Source: Microbacteriaceae bacterium
GTDB taxonomy: Bacteria > Actinomycetota > Actinomycetes > Actinomycetales > Microbacteriaceae
Length of the DNA: 7,105 nucleotides
NCBI GenBank assembly: GCA_030840185.1
Contig: JAUZFY010000254.1
Location: 1 to 7,105, forward strand
Reading direction: 5' to 3'
Shown: positions 1 through 5,307 of the stretch, piece by piece
How positions within the stretch are numbered: the stretch's first letter is position 1
Layout of the letters: each line of letters begins with the position of its first letter
Notes under the pieces: model-generated
What the model saw: the letters and a program-made list of their open reading frames with translations, nothing else
The model's database searches: none
Told to the model about the DNA's origin: nothing
Translations under genes and position numbers: made by a program

Positions 1-1
1 C

Positions 2-91
2 CCTGTGGCGACCGTCGGCCTGTCGAGCCTCGCAGGCGTCGCATTCGTTCGCGCGGCGCACTGGCGACCACCGTCGCCGGCGGGCGAATAG
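2..91 (+). CDS. C-terminal end of an unidentified, possibly membrane, protein (partial)
   Basis: An open frame enters from the left edge and stops at a TAG at 89-91. It reads as a hydrophobic stretch (PVATVGLSSLAGVAFV) followed by a short polar, proline-rich tail (RAAHWRPPSPAGE). This would suit a last membrane helix with a cytoplasmic tail. It would end 11 bp before the convergent stop of the lipid kinase gene, which is a normal tail-to-tail spacing. Only 29 residues are visible, so the family cannot be named and the frame could be chance. No terminator hairpin is evident between the two stops. Confidence 0.35.
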   Translation, partial: PVATVGLSSLAGVAFVRAAHWRPPSPAGE

Positions 92-102
92 GCGGCGGAC
101 GA

Positions 103-1083
103 CTAGGCCGGAACTTTCACTGCGAGCGCTCCGGGGTCGACCCAGGCGTGCACCGACTTAGCCTCGCCGAACTCGTCTCCGTCGAGCTGGAATTCCTGCG
201 GGGTATCCACCGTCATCTTGAGGTCCTTGCCCGTGGCGTAGAGCACGTCCTTGACGTCAGCGGTGAGGTCGATGATTGACCGGCCGAGAGCGCTCTTGCG
301 CAGGACGCCATTCTCCCAGGTCACCTTGTTCCACACCTTGAGCCAGCCGAACGGTCCGCTCGGCCTGAGGGCGGCGATGTCGAGCATGCCGTCGTCCGGT
401 TTGGCATCTGGAATGAGCAGGATGCCGCCCGGCAGAGCGCCACAATTGCCGACGATGATCGTGTGCACGCTCGTGACCCGCTCGCTCTCGCCGTCGATGC
501 TGTAGCGCAGACGCACCGGCTTCAGATCGGGGAGCGCTCGCATCCCGGCATCGAGATAGGCGAGCCATCCGACCGCCTTCTTGAGCTTCGGATTGGTGAG
601 CGCAATCATCTTCGCGTCGAGTCCGAGACCGGCCATGACAAGGAAGGCGTGCTCTTCCGTGTCGTCGTTCTCGCGAACGATAGTGGCGACGCCGAGGTCA
701 ATCATGCGATCGGTTCCGGTGAAGGCCGCCCCGATCGATTCGACCTGATTCGTCAGGGTGAGGTTCAGGTTGCGGGCCAGCAGATTGCCGGTGCCGGATG
801 GAACGAGCGCGATCGGCACCTTGGTGCCGCGCAGCGCTTCCGCGACGGCGCGCACGGTGCCATCTCCTCCCGCGGCGAGCACGACCGCGGCGCCGCGGTC
901 GATCGCCGTCTTAGTGATTCCCTGCCCAACGTCCTCGACCGAGGTGGGAAACCATTGGGTCTCGGCCCAACCGGACTTTCGCTCCGCCGCGCCGACCTGA
1001 CGTTCCAGCGCCTTGAGGTCCACCTTGATCGGGTTATAAACCACGGCAGCGTGCCGCTCGGCGGCTTCGGGGGAGGCTGGCAC
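103..1083 (-). CDS. Diacylglycerol kinase / YegS-like lipid kinase family protein
   Basis: The 326-residue protein matches the diacylglycerol kinase catalytic family (DAGKc, PF00781). These enzymes transfer the ATP gamma-phosphate to a lipid hydroxyl, for example diacylglycerol to phosphatidic acid in phospholipid recycling at the inner face of the membrane. Visible signatures are the opening beta strand AAVVYNPIK (12-20), the nucleotide-binding GGDGT loop (72-76) and PSGTGN (95-100). The second domain carries PDDGMLDI (229-236) and a late LDGDEFGEA segment (about 299-307), as in YegS/DgkB folds. The length is usual for the family and no membrane segment is seen. The start is a GTG at 1081-1083, chosen because the conserved fold begins about ten residues later. 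Only a weak GTAGGT lies 3 nt before it. The gene is divergent from serS across 39 bp. The lipid substrate cannot be read from sequence; some relatives act on other lipids or sphingoid bases. Confidence 0.9.
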   Translation of the reverse strand: MPASPEAAERHAAVVYNPIKVDLKALERQVGAAERKSGWAETQWFPTSVEDVGQGITKTAIDRGAAVVLAAGGDGTVRAVAEALRGTKVPIALVPSGTGNLLARNLNLTLTNQVESIGAAFTGTDRMIDLGVATIVRENDDTEEHAFLVMAGLGLDAKMIALTNPKLKKAVGWLAYLDAGMRALPDLKPVRLRYSIDGESERVTSVHTIIVGNCGALPGGILLIPDAKPDDGMLDIAALRPSGPFGWLKVWNKVTWENGVLRKSALGRSIIDLTADVKDVLYATGKDLKMTVDTPQEFQLDGDEFGEAKSVHAWVDPGALAVKVPA

Positions 1084-1109
1084 GTGACCTACGGTACGGC
1101 ATAGCTCAA

Positions 1110-1115
1110 TAGACT
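1110..1115 (+). promoter_or_regulatory. Candidate -10 box for a leaderless serS transcript
   Basis: TAGACT fits the actinobacterial TANNNT pattern and ends 7 nt before the serS GTG at 1123. Transcription would therefore begin at or next to the start codon. No Shine-Dalgarno sequence precedes that GTG, which agrees with a leaderless mRNA, a common mode in actinobacteria. No good -35 box is visible at 16-18 bp spacing. The whole gap to the divergent lipid kinase gene is only 39 bp, so the two promoters must share or overlap. Confidence 0.45.
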
Positions 1116-1122
1116 GGCTTGC

Positions 1123-2388
1123 GTGATTGATCCGCAGCTTCTTCGAGACAATCCCGATCTTCTTAAGGCCTCACAGAGAGCCCGCGGTGAGTCTGTCGAA
1201 CTCGTCGATATCGCGCTCGCGGCAGACCTGAATCGTCGGGGTGCCATCGCCGAGTCGGAAAGCCTGCGCGCGACGCAGAAGACCCTCGGCAAGCAGGTGG
1301 CTCAGGCATCCGGCGAGGACAAGTCGGTGCTCCTCGCGAAGGCGCAGCAGCTCGCCCTCAGGGTGAAAGATCTCGCCCAGCTTGCCGCCGATGCCGAAGT
1401 GGAATTCACGCGCTCGGTTCGGGGCATCGCCAACCCGGTGATCGACGGTGTGCCGGCCGGCGGGGAGGAGAACTTCGCCACGCTTCGCGAGATGGGGGAG
1501 CGGCCGGTCTTCGATTTCGAGCCACGCGATCACCTCGAACTCGGCGAGAAGTTGCGAGCCATCGACATGGTGCGCGGCGCGAAGGTGTCGGGCAGCCGCT
1601 TCTATTTCCTTCGGGGAATCGGCGCTCGCCTCGAGATCGCGCTGATGAACATGGCACTCGACAAGGCCCTCGCCGAGGACTTCGAGCCGCTCATTACTCC
1701 GACACTGGTTCGTCCCGAGATCATGGACGGTACCGGATTCCTCGGCGCGCACGCCGACGAGATCTACTACCTGCCGGCGGATGACCTCTACCTCACGGGC
1801 ACGAGCGAGGTGGCGCTTGCCGGGTTCCACTCCGGGGAGATCCTCGACCTCTCGGATGGGCCGCGCCGCTATGCGGGCTGGTCCACCTGTTACCGGCGTG
1901 AGGCCGGCTCCGGCGGTAAGGACACTCGCGGCATCCTGCGCGTGCACCAGTTCAACAAGCTCGAGATGTTCAGCTACGTGTTGCCCGAGACCGCCGAAGC
2001 CGAGCACGAACGGCTCCTCTCGTTCCAGGAATCGATGCTGCAGGCGTGCGAGCTGAGTTATCGCGTGATCGACGTGGCGGCGGGGGATCTCGGCTCGAGT
2101 GCTGCCCGCAAGTTCGACATCGAGGCGTGGGTGCCAACCCAGAACGCCTACCGCGAACTCACCAGCACGAGCAACTGCACGACCTATCAGGCGAGGCGTC
2201 TCGACATCCGCCACCGCACGGAATCCGGCAAGACGGCAGCAGTGGCCACGCTGAACGGAACGCTCGCGACGACGCGGTGGATCGTCGCCATCCTCGAGAC
2301 TCATCAGCAGGCGGACGGTTCCGTGCGTGTGCCGGAAGCGTTGCGACCGTACCTCGGAGGGCTGCAGGTCATGGAGCCCGTGCAGTGA
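1123..2388 (+). CDS. serS: Seryl-tRNA synthetase
   Basis: The 421-residue protein is a complete bacterial seryl-tRNA synthetase (class II). It activates serine with ATP and loads it on tRNA-Ser in the cytoplasm. The N-terminal part (about 28-100) is the charged, alanine-rich antiparallel coiled coil that reads the long variable arm of tRNA-Ser. The catalytic core has the serine-binding TGTSEV (225-230), motif 2 [15 protein letters not shown] (256-270), the [10 protein letters not shown] segment (350-359) and motif 3 [10 protein letters not shown] (376-385). The GTG start gives the canonical N-terminus [12 protein letters not shown]. It has no ribosome binding site and a -10 box close upstream, suggesting leaderless translation. 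The TGA stop overlaps the start of the HAD gene, so the two are probably co-transcribed. A tRNA-Ser(UGA) gene follows that pair. Nothing is truncated. Confidence 0.98.
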   Translation: MIDPQLLRDNPDLLKASQRARGESVELVDIALAADLNRRGAIAESESLRATQKTLGKQVAQASGEDKSVLLAKAQQLALRVKDLAQLAADAEVEFTRSVRGIANPVIDGVPAGGEENFATLREMGERPVFDFEPRDHLELGEKLRAIDMVRGAKVSGSRFYFLRGIGARLEIALMNMALDKALAEDFEPLITPTLVRPEIMDGTGFLGAHADEIYYLPADDLYLTGTSEVALAGFHSGEILDLSDGPRRYAGWSTCYRREAGSGGKDTRGILRVHQFNKLEMFSYVLPETAEAEHERLLSFQESMLQACELSYRVIDVAAGDLGSSAARKFDIEAWVPTQNAYRELTSTSNCTTYQARRLDIRHRTESGKTAAVATLNGTLATTRWIVAILETHQQADGSVRVPEALRPYLGGLQVMEPVQ

Positions 2389-3185
2389 GCGACCGTTGGC
2401 TGATCGCACTCGACATCGATGGAACGCTTTTGCGAGAAGACGGCGTCATATCGCCTGACGTCATCGCCGCCGTTCAGCGCGTGCGGGACCTCGGGCACGA
2501 GGTGATGCTCGCGACGGGTCGTTCGGTCTCGATGACCCTTCCGATCCTCGATCGATTTGAGATCACGCCGCGCTACGTCGTCTGTTCGAACGGGTCGATC
2601 ACGCTCAAACGCGATCCGAACGCTCCGACCGGGTACTCCCGCGCCGCGGTCGACTCGTTCAATCCGTCGGAAGTGTTGACGACAATTCGTGCCACGCTCG
2701 AGAATGCGAGTTACGCGGTCGAGGACGAGACGGGACTCTACCGATACAGCGGGTATTTTCCGGACTCATCGCTCGGAGCATCCAGCGAAAAGGTCTCGTT
2801 TGACGAACTGCTCAAGCACGCGGCCACCCGGGTCGTGGTGATCTCTCCTGAGCACCAGATCGAAGAGTTCCTGTCGATAGTTGAACGGATGGGTCTGCAC
2901 AAGGTGACCTATAACGTCGGCTGGACGGCGTGGCTCGACATCGCTCCGGACGGTGTCAACAAGGCGACGGCGCTGGAGCGCGTGCGTGGCTGGCTCGACA
3001 TCCCGCGCTCCCGCGTTCTCGCGATCGGTGACGGACGGAACGACATCGACATGCTCCAGTGGGCATCCGAACGCGGACGGGGAGTCGCGATGGGCCAGGC
3101 TCCCGACGAGGTGCTCGCCGCCGCTAACGAGGTCACCGCGACGGATCTCGACGACGGCGTTGCCGTGTTGTTCGCGACCCTCTGA
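2385..3185 (+). CDS. Cof-type HAD-IIB family hydrolase (sugar/nucleotide phosphatase)
   Basis: This 266-residue protein is a haloacid dehalogenase-superfamily phosphatase of the Cof/IIB type, which usually hydrolyses small phosphorylated metabolites in the cytoplasm. Motif I is DIDGT with nucleophile Asp10 and acid/base Asp12. Motif II lies in ATGRS (43-47), the motif III lysine is probably Lys193 in VNKATAL, and motif IV is GDGRND (215-220). The cap between about 85 and 185 is of C2 type. The GTG start at 2385 overlaps the serS stop by 4 nt, with a GGAG ribosome binding site at 2373-2376, 8 nt upstream. An open frame extends upstream to 2046, but that stretch is only serS in another frame. 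Translational coupling to serS is likely. The substrate is unknown, and the neighbour gives no clear reason to link it to tRNA charging. Confidence 0.94.
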   Translation: MSDRWLIALDIDGTLLREDGVISPDVIAAVQRVRDLGHEVMLATGRSVSMTLPILDRFEITPRYVVCSNGSITLKRDPNAPTGYSRAAVDSFNPSEVLTTIRATLENASYAVEDETGLYRYSGYFPDSSLGASSEKVSFDELLKHAATRVVVISPEHQIEEFLSIVERMGLHKVTYNVGWTAWLDIAPDGVNKATALERVRGWLDIPRSRVLAIGDGRNDIDMLQWASERGRGVAMGQAPDEVLAAANEVTATDLDDGVAVLFATL

Positions 3186-3205
3186 TCCGCAGGCGGTTCT
3201 GCTCG

Positions 3206-3224
3206 CGGCGGAATCCGTCCGCCG
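3206..3224 (+). terminator. Candidate terminator hairpin after the serS-HAD pair
   Basis: CGGCGGA (3206-3212) and TCCGCCG (3218-3224) form a perfect 7-bp G/C-rich stem with a 5-nt loop, 20 nt after the HAD stop codon. The following sequence is GAGTTT, so the U-tract is short, as is common in actinobacterial terminators. It lies just ahead of the tRNA promoter and would separate the two transcription units. Confidence 0.45.
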
Positions 3225-3232
3225 GAGTTTGG

Positions 3233-3238
3233 TACAGT
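3233..3238 (+). promoter_or_regulatory. Candidate -10 box for tRNA-Ser
   Basis: TACAGT matches TANNNT and predicts a start near 3245, a short 5' leader before the mature tRNA at 3252. No convincing -35 hexamer is visible; the expected place overlaps the preceding hairpin. The assignment rests on position and the -10 match only. Confidence 0.5.
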
Positions 3239-3251
3239 CATGCTGTCGTAT

Positions 3252-3336
3252 GGAGGGCTGTCCGAGCGGCCGATGGAGCCAGTCTTGAAAACTGGTGGGC
3301 AGAAATGTCTCGTGGGTTCGAATCCCACGCCCTCCG
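3252..3336 (+). tRNA. tRNA-Ser (anticodon UGA)
   Basis: The sequence folds as a class II (long variable arm) tRNA. The acceptor stem is GGAGGGC (3252-3258) with GCCCTCC (3329-3335) and discriminator G at 3336. The anticodon stem is CCAGT/ACTGG (3279-3283/3291-3295), with loop CTTGAAA giving anticodon TGA at 3286-3288, which reads UCN serine codons, chiefly UCA. The variable arm (3296-3311) is long and can pair, as expected for tRNA-Ser. The T arm is GTGGG-TTCGAAT-CCCAC (3312-3328). CCA is not encoded. The gene follows serS and the HAD gene, so the synthetase that charges it is a close neighbour. Confidence 0.97.
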
Positions 3337-3359
3337 CTCTTTTGCTGGAGTCCGAGCAA
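3337..3359 (+). terminator. Possible tRNA terminator region
   Basis: Directly after the tRNA comes CTCTTTT, then a weak hairpin in which TTGCT (3342-3346) pairs with AGCAA (3355-3359). The T-run directly behind the stable tRNA fold could end transcription by itself. The stem is only 5 bp with an 8-nt loop, so this is a weak call. Confidence 0.3.
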
Positions 3360-3367
3360 CGCCTGAT

Positions 3368-3439
3368 TCTGTGGGTCGAGTAGCGACCGAGTCTGTGGGT
3401 CGAGTGGCGACCGAGTCTGTGGGTCGAGTGGCGACCGAG
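3368..3439. repeat. Three tandem 24-bp repeat units (direct orientation)
   Basis: Units occupy 3368-3391, 3392-3415 and 3416-3439 with no spacer. Each contains the core GGGTCGAGTRGCGACCGAG. Unit 1 has TAGCGACC where units 2 and 3 have TGGCGACC, the only difference. The core is the reverse complement of motifs in the cluster at 3478-3579 and of copies at 4699-4711 and 5215-5227. The array lies just after tRNA-Ser and is not a CRISPR. Confidence 0.9.
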
Positions 3440-3477
3440 GGACGAGGCCGGGTATCGAGGCCGGGTTTCGCTCCCGG

Positions 3478-3579
3478 GGTCTCGATACGCTCGCTGGCGC
3501 TCGCGACTCGACCCGCGGGTGTGGTTGGCGCTCGCTAGTCGACCCGCGGGAAGTTGGCGCTCGCTACTCGACTTGCGGG
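3478..3579. repeat. Inverted-orientation repeat cluster (three units) before the gntR stop
   Basis: A full copy starting GGTCTCGATACGCTCGC begins at 3478. It is followed by three related 26-bp units at 3494-3519, 3525-3550 and 3554-3579. Each unit contains TGGCGCTCGC, an ACTCGAC or AGTCGAC core, and a YGCGGG end. They are in the opposite orientation to the 24-bp units at 3368-3439, so the two clusters could fold back on each other. The last unit ends 8 bp before the stop of the convergent gntR gene. Confidence 0.88.
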
Positions 3580-3587
3580 TAACCCGT

Positions 3588-4229
3588 TCAGAGCTGGCGG
3601 AGCATCGCGCCGTGTGTGGCCAGAAGGTGGTTGCGGAGACCCGCGTCGAATTCGTCCCACGCCTCGATCTCGATACAGGTCAACAGGTGCCGATGTTCGG
3701 TCACAATGTCATTGGCGCGTTCGCTCGTAGTGGCAAGGCCCCGAGAAATCATGAGGGCCTGCCGTTGGCGCAGCCGATCGTAGAACTCCAAAAGGATAGG
3801 GTTGCCACCGGCTTCGACGAGGTGTCGGTGGAAGTCGATGTCGAGGTCGACGAATCCAACGAACGACCCCTCTTTGAGGCGGTTCTCTTGTTCCGTGATG
3901 ATGGCTTGGAGAGCTCGGATCAGCTCGACGCGAGCCTCAGGCGACACACGCCGCACCGAGGAAAGCTCGAGGGTGTACCGGGCGTCCGCGATGTTCTGTG
4001 CTTCGTCAGCACCTATCTCCCGTACCAGCGCGCCCCGTTTGGGGAATACGGTGATCCAGCCCTCGTCTTGCAGACGGAGAATAGCGGCGCGCACGGGAGT
4101 CCGGCTGACACCGAGTCGAGCAGCCAGGTCGTTCTCACTGACCATGGTGCCGCTGGCGAGTTCTCCGGAGGCGATGGCCGACCGGATCTCATGATGCGCG
4201 CGTTCCGCTGCGCTGACCTGCGTAGTCAT
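3588..4229 (-). CDS. GntR family transcriptional regulator, FadR/FCD subfamily
   Basis: The 213-residue protein has an N-terminal winged helix-turn-helix (about 8-70) with SENDLAARLGVSRTPVRAAILRLQDEGWI, the GntR DNA-binding signature. Its C-terminal all-helical FCD domain (PF07729) runs from about 76 to 205. Probable metal ligands are Asp130 and His134 (DIDFH), His179 (TEHRH) and His201 (LRNHL). Family members dimerise on palindromic operators and usually release DNA when a carboxylate or sugar acid binds next to the metal. The ATG start at 4227-4229 follows AGGGGG by 8 nt. A good promoter (4283-4310) serves it. It is divergent from an unknown 107-residue gene, so control of that gene and of itself is the simplest guess. 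No catabolic operon lies nearby, so the ligand cannot be inferred. Confidence 0.93.
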   Translation of the reverse strand: MTTQVSAAERAHHEIRSAIASGELASGTMVSENDLAARLGVSRTPVRAAILRLQDEGWITVFPKRGALVREIGADEAQNIADARYTLELSSVRRVSPEARVELIRALQAIITEQENRLKEGSFVGFVDLDIDFHRHLVEAGGNPILLEFYDRLRQRQALMISRGLATTSERANDIVTEHRHLLTCIEIEAWDEFDAGLRNHLLATHGAMLRQL

Positions 4230-4265
4230 CCTTGACGCCCCCTGTGTAGAATCCTAGATGTATCC

Positions 4266-4295
4266 AAGTTGTGCTAATTTTGAGTATAACCACTT
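4266..4295. promoter_or_regulatory. Candidate operator: imperfect dyad over the divergent promoters
   Basis: The ends read AAGTTGTG (left) and AACCACTT (right). The first 11 positions of the two arms match at 8 when one is reverse-complemented. The dyad covers the -10 boxes of both strands, a good place for the GntR protein to bind. A direct repeat of ATCC at 4251 and 4262, one helical turn apart, flanks it. The assignment is inference from position and partial symmetry. Confidence 0.3.
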
Positions 4296-4310
4296 CCATT
4301 GCGGCTGCAA
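4283..4310 (-). promoter_or_regulatory. Promoter of the gntR gene
   Basis: Read on the minus strand, TTGCAG (4310 to 4305) and TATACT (4288 to 4283) are separated by 16 bp, close to a sigma-70-type consensus. Transcription would start near 4276 and leave a leader of about 47 nt before the ATG at 4229. This is the best-formed promoter in the window and lies in a notably A/T-rich stretch. Confidence 0.6.
4285..4290 (+). promoter_or_regulatory. Possible -10 box for the 107-residue gene
   Basis: TATAAC is a reasonable -10 box and overlaps the gntR -10 box on the other strand. It would start RNA near 4297, giving a leader of about 65 nt that contains the hairpin at 4322-4344. There is no clear -35 box at 17 bp (ATCCAA), so an activator may be needed or the true site may lie elsewhere. 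Confidence 0.35.
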
Positions 4311-4321
4311 GGCCGGATCAG

Positions 4322-4354
4322 ACGACTCCCCAAGCGCGAGTCGTGCAAAAGGAG
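4322..4354 (+). promoter_or_regulatory. Leader hairpin next to a strong ribosome binding site
   Basis: ACGACTC (4322-4328) pairs perfectly with GAGTCGT (4338-4344) around a 9-nt loop. Five nucleotides later comes AGGAG (4350-4354), 7 nt before the ATG at 4362. The ribosome binding site decides the start at 4362 over an upstream in-frame start at 4299. The hairpin could stabilise the mRNA or affect translation; no riboswitch class is recognised. Confidence 0.55.
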
Positions 4355-4361
4355 AAAGACT

Positions 4362-4685
4362 ATGAACACTACCGCTGCCGCTTTCACGACCGCTCGCGAA
4401 ACCAAGCTTGTGGCCCGTATCACCTCCGACCAACTCATCGGTGCTCTCGACGCTCCCGTCGGATCCGCAGAATTCCTTGGCGTTCTCGCCCCCTCCGGGC
4501 TCGGGTCGCCCGCGCACTTCGTCGGCACGCGCGTCGACGGCCAGGCGCACGAGGACGTCGTCCTCGTTTACGGCAGCGGTAGCCGCGCCGTCACCAGGAC
4601 TTGGGCTAAGTCATTGGAGTCGACCAACGAGGTCGTGTACGCGCTGGTCTCGGATACCTCGACTTCCGGTTACGTCTCTCGCTGA
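4362..4685 (+). CDS. Hypothetical protein, 107 residues
   Basis: I do not recognise this protein. It starts MNTTAAAFTTARETK at an ATG with AGGAG 7 nt upstream, better than the in-frame start at 4299, whose extra residues (MRLQGRIRRLPKRES) look like translated leader. It has no membrane segment, no signal peptide and no cysteine. The hydrophobic pattern (KLVARITSDQLIGAL, FLGVLAP, EDVVLVYGSGS, EVVYALVSD) suggests a small soluble alpha/beta or beta-rich fold. Codon use is typical for the window, supporting a real gene. It is divergent from the GntR regulator and may be its target. The perfect inverted repeat at 4699-4738 follows its stop by 13 nt and probably ends its transcript. Function is unknown. 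Confidence 0.72.
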   Translation: MNTTAAAFTTARETKLVARITSDQLIGALDAPVGSAEFLGVLAPSGLGSPAHFVGTRVDGQAHEDVVLVYGSGSRAVTRTWAKSLESTNEVVYALVSDTSTSGYVSR

Positions 4686-4698
4686 GATTTCCGGCCGC

Positions 4699-4738
4699 TC
4701 GCTACTCGACCTGAGGGGTTCTGTGGGTCGAGTAGCGA
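4699..4738. repeat. Perfect 13-bp inverted repeat; likely terminator of the 107-residue gene
   Basis: TCGCTACTCGACC (4699-4711) and GGTCGAGTAGCGA (4726-4738) are exact reverse complements around a 14-nt loop. The arms are the same core as the repeats at 3368-3439 and 3478-3579. The hairpin would be very stable and lies 13 nt after a stop codon, so it may act as a terminator in the plus direction. There is no T-run behind it. Confidence 0.8.
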
Positions 4739-4758
4739 TGACCCGACAGATGAGCCCG

Positions 4759-4801
4759 CGTATCGAGACCTCGACTGGCGGGCGCCATAGTGCTCGCCCG
4801 C
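4759..4801. repeat. Degenerate repeat copy and a second stem-loop
   Basis: CGTATCGAGACC (4759-4770) is the reverse complement of the GGTCTCGATACG end of full copies. It is followed by CGACTGGCGGG, a diverged core. Overlapping this, GCGGGCG (4778-4784) pairs with CGCCCGC (4795-4801) around a 10-nt loop. This gap between two small genes holds no other recognisable signal. Confidence 0.55.
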
Positions 4802-4849
4802 TGCGCATCGCGACTTACGCAGTTAGGTGTTCGAGCGGATACTGACGGC

Positions 4850-5083
4850 ATGTCATGGTGGAGGCGACTGTCCGGCCTGCGTCGGTTCCTTCTGATCGGG
4901 CTAGTCGTGTCGCTCCTGGGTGAAGCCGGCGCGTTCACCTGGAGCTACCCGTGGTGGCCATTTAGCATCGTCGGTTCTGTGCTTGTGCTCATCGCGTTCT
5001 TCTTGTTGGTCCGAGAGGGGCCGCGTTCCCCTATTCCCGCCAGGCCGGACCTTACTCCCGACGAATTTCAGCGCCAAGATTGA
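4850..5083 (+). CDS. Small hypothetical membrane protein, 77 residues
   Basis: The protein begins MSWWRRLSGLRR and has two hydrophobic helices, roughly residues 12-32 and 37-55, separated by a short Trp-rich turn (FTWSYPWWPF). A polar proline-rich tail (REGPRSPIPARPDLTPDEFQRQD) follows. The Arg-rich N-terminus suggests both ends lie in the cytoplasm. The ATG at 4850 is chosen because the membrane helix follows directly. A GTG at 4790 would add 20 residues (MLARCASRLTQ...) with no better ribosome site. No clear Shine-Dalgarno is present; GATACT (4838-4843) is placed for a leaderless start at 4850. The family is not recognised and there is no operon partner. Confidence 0.6.
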   Translation: MSWWRRLSGLRRFLLIGLVVSLLGEAGAFTWSYPWWPFSIVGSVLVLIAFFLLVREGPRSPIPARPDLTPDEFQRQD

Positions 5084-5127
5084 ATAGCGGCCAAGCTCTA
5101 GCGAGCCCGGAATTCCGCCGGTCGAGA

Positions 5128-5153
5128 ATCGACCGGGAACATCGACCGGGAAC
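5128..5153. repeat. Perfect 13-bp tandem duplication
   Basis: ATCGACCGGGAAC occurs twice head to tail (5128-5140 and 5141-5153). It lies inside a diverged stretch of the intergenic repeat family (GCCGGTCGAGA at 5117-5127, CGTGTCGAGAC at 5161). This looks like a recent slippage event in noncoding DNA. Confidence 0.85.
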
Positions 5154-5185
5154 AGAGCCGCGTGTCGAGACTGGGGCTACATCGT

Positions 5186-5229
5186 CCGCGGTCTCGATAC
5201 GCTCGCTGCGCTCGCTAGTCGACCCGCGG
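5186..5229. repeat. Full-length intergenic repeat copy with palindromic ends
   Basis: This 44-bp copy begins CCGCGGTCTCGATACGC and ends CTAGTCGACCCGCGG, so its ends are near-perfect inverted repeats (CCGCG...CGCGG). The middle holds GCTCGCTGCGCTCGC. It lies between the convergent 3' ends of the 77-residue gene and the DUF222 gene, where it could terminate transcription from both sides. It is the cleanest complete copy in the window. Confidence 0.85.
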
Positions 5230-5307
5230 AGAGCTCGGCCCGGCGTCCGGTCTCGCTCTGCTTGCTGCTCGCCCTGGGGGAGGGTGGGGCTGGGTGCTGC
5301 CTGGTTG

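Noticed and set aside
1084..1122. T-box riboswitch ahead of serS
   Set aside because: The gap is 39 bp, far too short for a T-box leader, and the divergent kinase gene fills the DNA before it.
2046..2384. Upstream extension of the HAD frame
   Set aside because: Residues before the GTG at 2385 are serS read in another frame (Arg/His-rich). The HAD fold starts right after 2385, and GGAG is placed for that start.
1171..2409. 412-codon open frame antisense to serS
   Set aside because: It is a GC-bias shadow of serS, rich in Arg, His and Glu with no recognisable domain, and it overlaps a certain housekeeping gene almost entirely.
3368..3439. CRISPR array
   Set aside because: The units are head to tail with no unique spacers, only three copies are present, and no cas gene is in the window.
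3305..3538. 77-codon plus-strand frame with ESVGRVAT repeats
   Set aside because: It begins inside the tRNA-Ser gene and translates the tandem DNA repeats. The repeated peptide only reflects the 24-bp (8-codon) unit.
3519..4235. 238-codon frame antisense to the GntR gene
   Set aside because: The minus-strand frame has clear GntR and FCD motifs, a ribosome site and a promoter; the opposite frame has no motif.
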